Assembly (NCBI GenBank): GCA_036852015.1
Contig: JAANDG010000408.1
Span: 62,001 to 126,000, forward strand
Source of the DNA: Pelodera strongyloides
Taxonomy: Eukaryota; Nematoda; Chromadorea; Rhabditida; Rhabditidae
Direction: 5' to 3'
Length of the DNA: 64,000 bases
Part shown: piece by piece, positions 60,501 to 64,000 of the stretch
Numbering within the stretch: position 1 is the first letter of the stretch
Layout: each line of letters begins with the position of its first letter
Translations under genes and position numbers: made by a program
Notes under the pieces: model-generated
The model's database searches: none
What the model was told of the DNA's origin: nothing
What the model saw: the letters and a program-made list of their open reading frames with translations, nothing else

Positions 60501-61760
60501 GCCAGTCACTTCGAATGGGGTAGTTGGCCCGGTCAGTCTTTTTGTACGGTGCATGATTTGCTTACGGTAGATGTAAGTGACATACAACACATGGATTACT
60601 TTGAGATAAGTTTCCCAGGCATACGGATCATCATTAGCGCAACTGTATTGCTTCTGGAGTTTTGCTAAACCGTGCTTTTTAGAATCATCTAAAGAAAGCC
60701 TCACAAGTGTCGAACTTCAGTGTCGGTGGACAAAATCACATGGCTAGCGCTTTGTACGAGCAGGTGCGTATTTGCACTATTCGAATCCAATGTCTTACCG
60801 AATCCGTCAGAAAAAGGAGAGGCATCCAAGTGTGGCCAGATAGTCTGGAGTGAGCGCCGATACTATCATAGTGAGCCGCAAGAGCGCCATTGGTGCGCGG
60901 GAATTTTTTCTCGCTCCGCGCGGAAGGGCAGCTTGCCAAAGAATGATTCATAACCAAGAATAAACGCGCATGTTTCAGATGGATTATTTGTCACCAAACT
61001 TTCCCGATACGATAGACACGGGAGGCTCTTTCTCCACGCTACCAAGGTGAGCGGAGTTATTTTCGTATCGTAGGTTTTATTTAGTATTTGAATAATTATT
61101 ATCTTGCATAAACTGAGCAAAGGCCAATAACACAAAGTAAAAATAGTCTACCCTGCGGTTAAACAGCCCTCTGATTGGTTGACAACTTCGCTAAGCAGAC
61201 TTACACACTTTTATTTTATTGTTTCTTATTTAAATTTTTTCCTAGAACCAGAGATGTGAGTCCGGTCCGGAGTGCCGTTGAAAGCGTGGCATACATTGCG
61301 GATACACTGAAGAACGATCAAGAAGATAAACAGGTAATGATAAAACTTTTTCGTTAGAAGCACGTTTTTTTTCGGAAATCCCGGCAGAAATAAGCTAGTG
61401 GTACAATCTCACTAACCTTATGACGTCTTTTGTGAAGTACATAAAACATATACTGGTACAGCCGTATCTACGTTTATTATATGCAAAGTAAGCGGTTGTA
61501 TGCATCTTTTATGGCACATAATGGAACACAGAAGATGCGAAAACAATTAAACGCTTCACAAACCACGCACCACACCTCTTTAATCGGTTCTTTCAAAATA
61601 TAACTATGACATGTTTCAGGTAGTGGAGGACTGGAAGTACGTCTCCGTGGTAATGGACCGTATATTCCTCCTTCTCTTCACAATGGCTTGTTGTGTAGGA
61701 ACAGCACTTATCATATTCAGGGCGCCTTCAATATACGACAAGACGCCAGCACTTGCCTAG
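53630..61760 (+). CDS. Nicotinic acetylcholine receptor subunit (vicinal-Cys, alpha-type)
   Basis: Cys-loop cation channel subunit. Seventeen exons in phase give 525 codons: 53630-53768, 54140-54213, 55127-55171, 55464-55573, 55844-55936, 56185-56246, 56440-56568, 56919-56994, 58313-58420, 58850-58953, 59466-59572, 60166-60231, 60445-60531, 60683-60763, 60979-61046, 61246-61333 and 61620-61760. Exon 1 holds a hydrophobic leader ending SVVA and mature [16 protein letters not shown]; its frame has no ATG, so the start codon is in an unseen upstream exon. Seen: [23 protein letters not shown], a 13-residue Cys loop ([15 protein letters not shown]), GSWTYGG, loop [10 protein letters not shown]1-M3 with [17 protein letters not shown] (cation-selective Glu) and a terminal M4. 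Vicinal Cys mark it as alpha-like, although the second loop C Tyr is Phe. Closest to the nematode UNC-38/UNC-29/ACR group; exact orthology undetermined. Acceptor-site intron at 55574 uses a GC donor. Confidence 0.93.
54293..54374. mobile_element. Short family B fold-back
   Basis: TTAAAGGGTCAGGCCAACGAG at the left is mirrored by CTCGTGTGCCTGTCCCTTTAA at the right around an A/T-rich centre. It lies in nAChR intron 2. Confidence 0.75.
54616..54663. repeat. (GA)n tract
   Basis: GA microsatellite in nAChR intron 2. Confidence 0.95.
55255..55337. repeat. Telomere-like repeats within a 50 bp duplication
   Basis: TCGACCATCAGGAACCCTAA followed by GCCTAAG units occurs twice in tandem (about 55255 and 55295), giving imperfect CCTAAG/CTAAGA repeats. 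nAChR intron 3. Confidence 0.75.
57464..57610. repeat. (CT)n tract
   Basis: CT-rich simple sequence in nAChR intron 8, the largest intron of the gene. Confidence 0.9.
58941..59128. repeat. 94-bp perfect tandem duplication spanning a 5' splice site
   Basis: The block beginning TTTTTGCTGCTCGGTAGGTC and ending GTTTGAAGCAC occurs twice head to tail with period 94. The first copy contains the end of the nAChR M2 exon and its GTAGGT donor; the second copy places the same exon tail and donor in the intron. Confidence 0.95.
59258..59424. mobile_element. Diverged MITE remnant
   Basis: GGTTATTGAAACATATTTTTGA at the left and TTTTTCACAAACGGGCTGTTATAACGCTTCAA at the right resemble decayed TTAAAGCG-family ends. 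The interior has TTTGCATAC as in other copies. It ends about 40 nt before an nAChR acceptor. Confidence 0.45.
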
Positions 61761-61773
61761 ATATGCAAATTAA

Positions 61774-61965
61774 GGGGTCAGGCTCACGAAAAACAATCAG
61801 ACCAGATAAATTCCTAGGGTGTACATCGGCTTGATCTGCGCGAACACAACATGAACATACGGGCTTCTTAGCTTTGATGAGTGTCGCGCTCCAGTCGTTT
61901 TTCAGCTCATAGTGAGTGGCCGGTCGGTTTCCCATCACATACAGTTTTTAGTGAGCCTGAACCTT
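61774..61965. mobile_element. Family B fold-back in nAChR 3' flank
   Basis: TTAAGGGGTCAGGCTCACG at the left and AGTGAGCCTGAACCTTTAG at the right are inverted relatives of the family B ends. It starts 13 bp after the nAChR stop codon. Confidence 0.6.
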
Positions 61966-61969
61966 TAGC

Positions 61970-63740
61970 TATTTTGTTCCCTACAGTTTATTTTCCTGCA
62001 CCTCCCTTATAATTAGGCCAAAGTTATGTGAAGCACATTGGCGTTTTCTATTCGAAGCAACCGTTTCAGTTTTGTTCCAAATGCTAACTCGGAAGGGGTT
62101 TAAGCCGCACGGGTAGTTTTATTTTTTATTATATAATAATTTGTTTCAAGGATTTCATGCTTATGATATTTTTCTGTTTATTCTTCATATATTGAATTGT
62201 GATAGATTTTCTAATGACCGGCGTTCTTTCCGTATTTTGTTCCCTTTATGCCTCACTGGAAAAAATTAACGCGAACAGATCTTACACACAGTAGGCCAAG
62301 CGCAGGGCGCGACGGCGTGGGATTGTCGAAAAACTTGATGTGAGCGAAACATTCGCGAGGGTGTCGCAGTTCACCCGCACGGCACGCGCCAGAGTCAGCA
62401 ATGCACCCTCCAGAGTCTCTTTGTAATTTTTAAACTCTCATCACAAGCCTTTCCTTACGATCAGGAATAATAATAATATGTAATAATGGTTAACTAGCTT
62501 ATTTTATTTCTACCAACCCTCAAGAGCTTACTTTACATACCATCCAAACACCTACCATAATATATTTTGACTAATTTTACGATTTGTTTAATTGTTGATA
62601 ATCATTGCTTGAACAAAATCGTGCATATCTAATAAATATATTTTTGATGTGTCGCGCTCAAATAGTATTTGCAACTCATGAGAAGGTGCCAGTCGATTTC
62701 CGAATAAACAAAGTAATAATAAATTTTATTGCAAGTAAAAGGGGATAAATTGAATTGTTCAAATTTTATGGTGAAAATTATGAAAATGACCCGCTTTAAT
62801 TTCAAACAATAATTATCAATATATGCATAGTAAAAAACATAACAAAATACAGGGTTTTTACATACTGTATTGTAGGGATGGGGAGGGCAGTAAGAACACG
62901 ATACACTGAAAATTTGAACCTTATTGGAAAGTAAGAAAAAGTAAAACTGAAAAAACTGAATAATTTCACGATTTATGGGCTCACGTTAGGCAGTGTTAGA
63001 AAATTCCAATATCGCATTTCGTTTCAGGCAAGCTAATTAATTGAGCACGGCTTGACATAAATCAAAGCAAATCGTAGATGAGGAAAAATTACTGTTAAAA
63101 CAATAGGACTGAAAAACCCTTTACAATTTACCAAGTTGTAAAGGGTTTTTCTCAGGGCTCAGTCCCTTTACACCTTATCAAGAAACGTACAGCCAATTGA
63201 CAATATAACCCGATTACATATATATAAAATAAAATTTCGAATATATTCTTTTTCATAGATAGAAAAATAGTCGACTAGATATGGGAAGATACGATATGGG
63301 ACATAATTTCTGGACCAGTGAAACAAAATCTCATTGTCAAGCGTAATCGTAACGTAATATACGAGGCTCGCATAGCTAAATTAACAATCAAAATAATTTC
63401 AATACTGAAATTCAGGAACAAACAAACTATTGAAGAGTTGAGGGCCGCACAAACACAAACAATCTTCGTATCTAATAGAACAAATAAAATATCGTATCAA
63501 AATTTTGCATAATGTGATGAAAGACAAATGTAATGCAAATTGTAATGCTCGGATAAATGCTTAGAACATAAGGAAAAGTAAGGAAAGGTCTCATAGATAC
63601 ACTGCTATACGTTCCTGAAACCGCAAGGCACTTACATAACTCATGCATAGCTGTATTATGAACTAACATAACATAAAGTAACATAACATATAACTCGCAA
63701 ATAATCTTTCTAATTCAAACACCTTCTAATTCTTGTAATT
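61970..63740. other. Intergenic, no gene recognised
   Basis: A/T-rich. A hairpin at about 63112-63150 (AAAACCCTTTACAA mirrored by TTGTAAAGGGTTTTT) is the clearest structure, and it could act as a terminator or be the core of another fold-back element. A G/C-richer 100 bp patch lies at 62290-62400. Confidence 0.5.
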
Positions 63741-63742
63741 TT

Positions 63743-63818
63743 TCACCAATCAATAACTCCAAGTTCGCGCAACTTTCCCACCTTTTCGTCATAGAGATCA
63801 CTCTGCTCGGCGATATAC
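63743..63818 (-). CDS. Probable last exon of an unidentified gene
   Basis: Minus strand: TATCATTTACAG acceptor, then 24 codons (YIAEQSDLYDEKVGKL..GVIDW) and a TGA stop. The charged, helical sequence and good acceptor suggest a real C-terminus. The same frame stays open upstream to 63931, so the exon border is not certain. The rest of the gene lies beyond the right edge. Confidence 0.4.
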
Positions 63819-64000
63819 CTGTAAATGATAATCTGCAAGCTTTCGATGATGGTGCTCGGAAACGGCAGCACACCTAGGCGTACCACAAACGCGCCAGAAT
63901 CGGGAGCATTATGTTCGCGCACATATGGCACGCTCCTGGCGCATCAGCGGCCCACCAATTTCCACAGTATTCCAGTCTAATCAAGCAAAAATATATCCAT

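Noticed and set aside
1..64000. CRISPR arrays, bacterial operons or prophage
   Set aside because: No regularly spaced direct repeats with unique spacers and no long uninterrupted reading frames. Gene structure is eukaryotic throughout.

Overview
The window looks like intron-rich nuclear DNA from a nematode. Genes are split into many short exons with GT-AG introns. Several start codons lie 5-14 nt after a TTTCAG-type acceptor, as expected for spliced-leader trans-splicing. Short interstitial arrays of TTAGGC, the nematode telomere repeat, occur at several places. Two secreted proteins carry ShK domains, a nematode hallmark. The cluster rpb-7 / sec-11 / ARF-related GTPase matches, from memory, a C. 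elegans chromosome I neighbourhood. All gene models are hand-spliced from sequence; coordinates given for split genes are the outer limits of the coding exons and the exons are listed in the evidence. Species is not determined.

Layout. 1-5 kb, minus strand: 3' half of an ankyrin-repeat, calcium-independent phospholipase A2 (iPLA2/PNPLA9 type), cut by the left edge. 8.4-14 kb, minus: several coding-looking exons of an unidentified gene (possibly the 5' half of the iPLA2 gene), interrupted by a ~1.1 kb tandem duplication. 15.7-19.3 kb, minus: SEC11 signal peptidase. 19.9-21.05 kb, minus: RNA polymerase II subunit RPB7, immediately upstream of SEC11 and possibly in an operon with it. 21.7-24.9 kb, plus: ARFRP1-type small GTPase, divergent from RPB7. 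25.5-27.3 kb, minus: DIPP-like Nudix hydrolase. 28.8-29.3 kb, minus: last two exons of an unidentified gene. 34.0-40.65 kb, minus, and 43.5-47.4 kb, plus: a head-to-head pair of paralogous secreted proteins that combine ShK domains with a cysteine-rich module I do not recognise (core CYCxPCxGxCGCxPC). 53.6-61.8 kb, plus: complete mature part of a nicotinic acetylcholine receptor subunit with the vicinal-cysteine pair. 63.7 kb, minus: probable last exon of another gene.

The remaining sequence is dominated by non-autonomous, palindromic, TTAA-bounded elements. At least a dozen belong to one MITE family (ends TTAAAGCGAAATACCGGCCG), and there are at least two further fold-back families, tRNA-derived SINE-like elements, long inverted repeats and simple-sequence tracts. 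Many elements lie in introns, and several end within 9-42 nt of splice sites. The most distinctive content is the paralogous pair of mosaic cysteine-rich genes, built from microexons and phase-matched exon modules, together with the clustering of palindromic elements at their splice sites.
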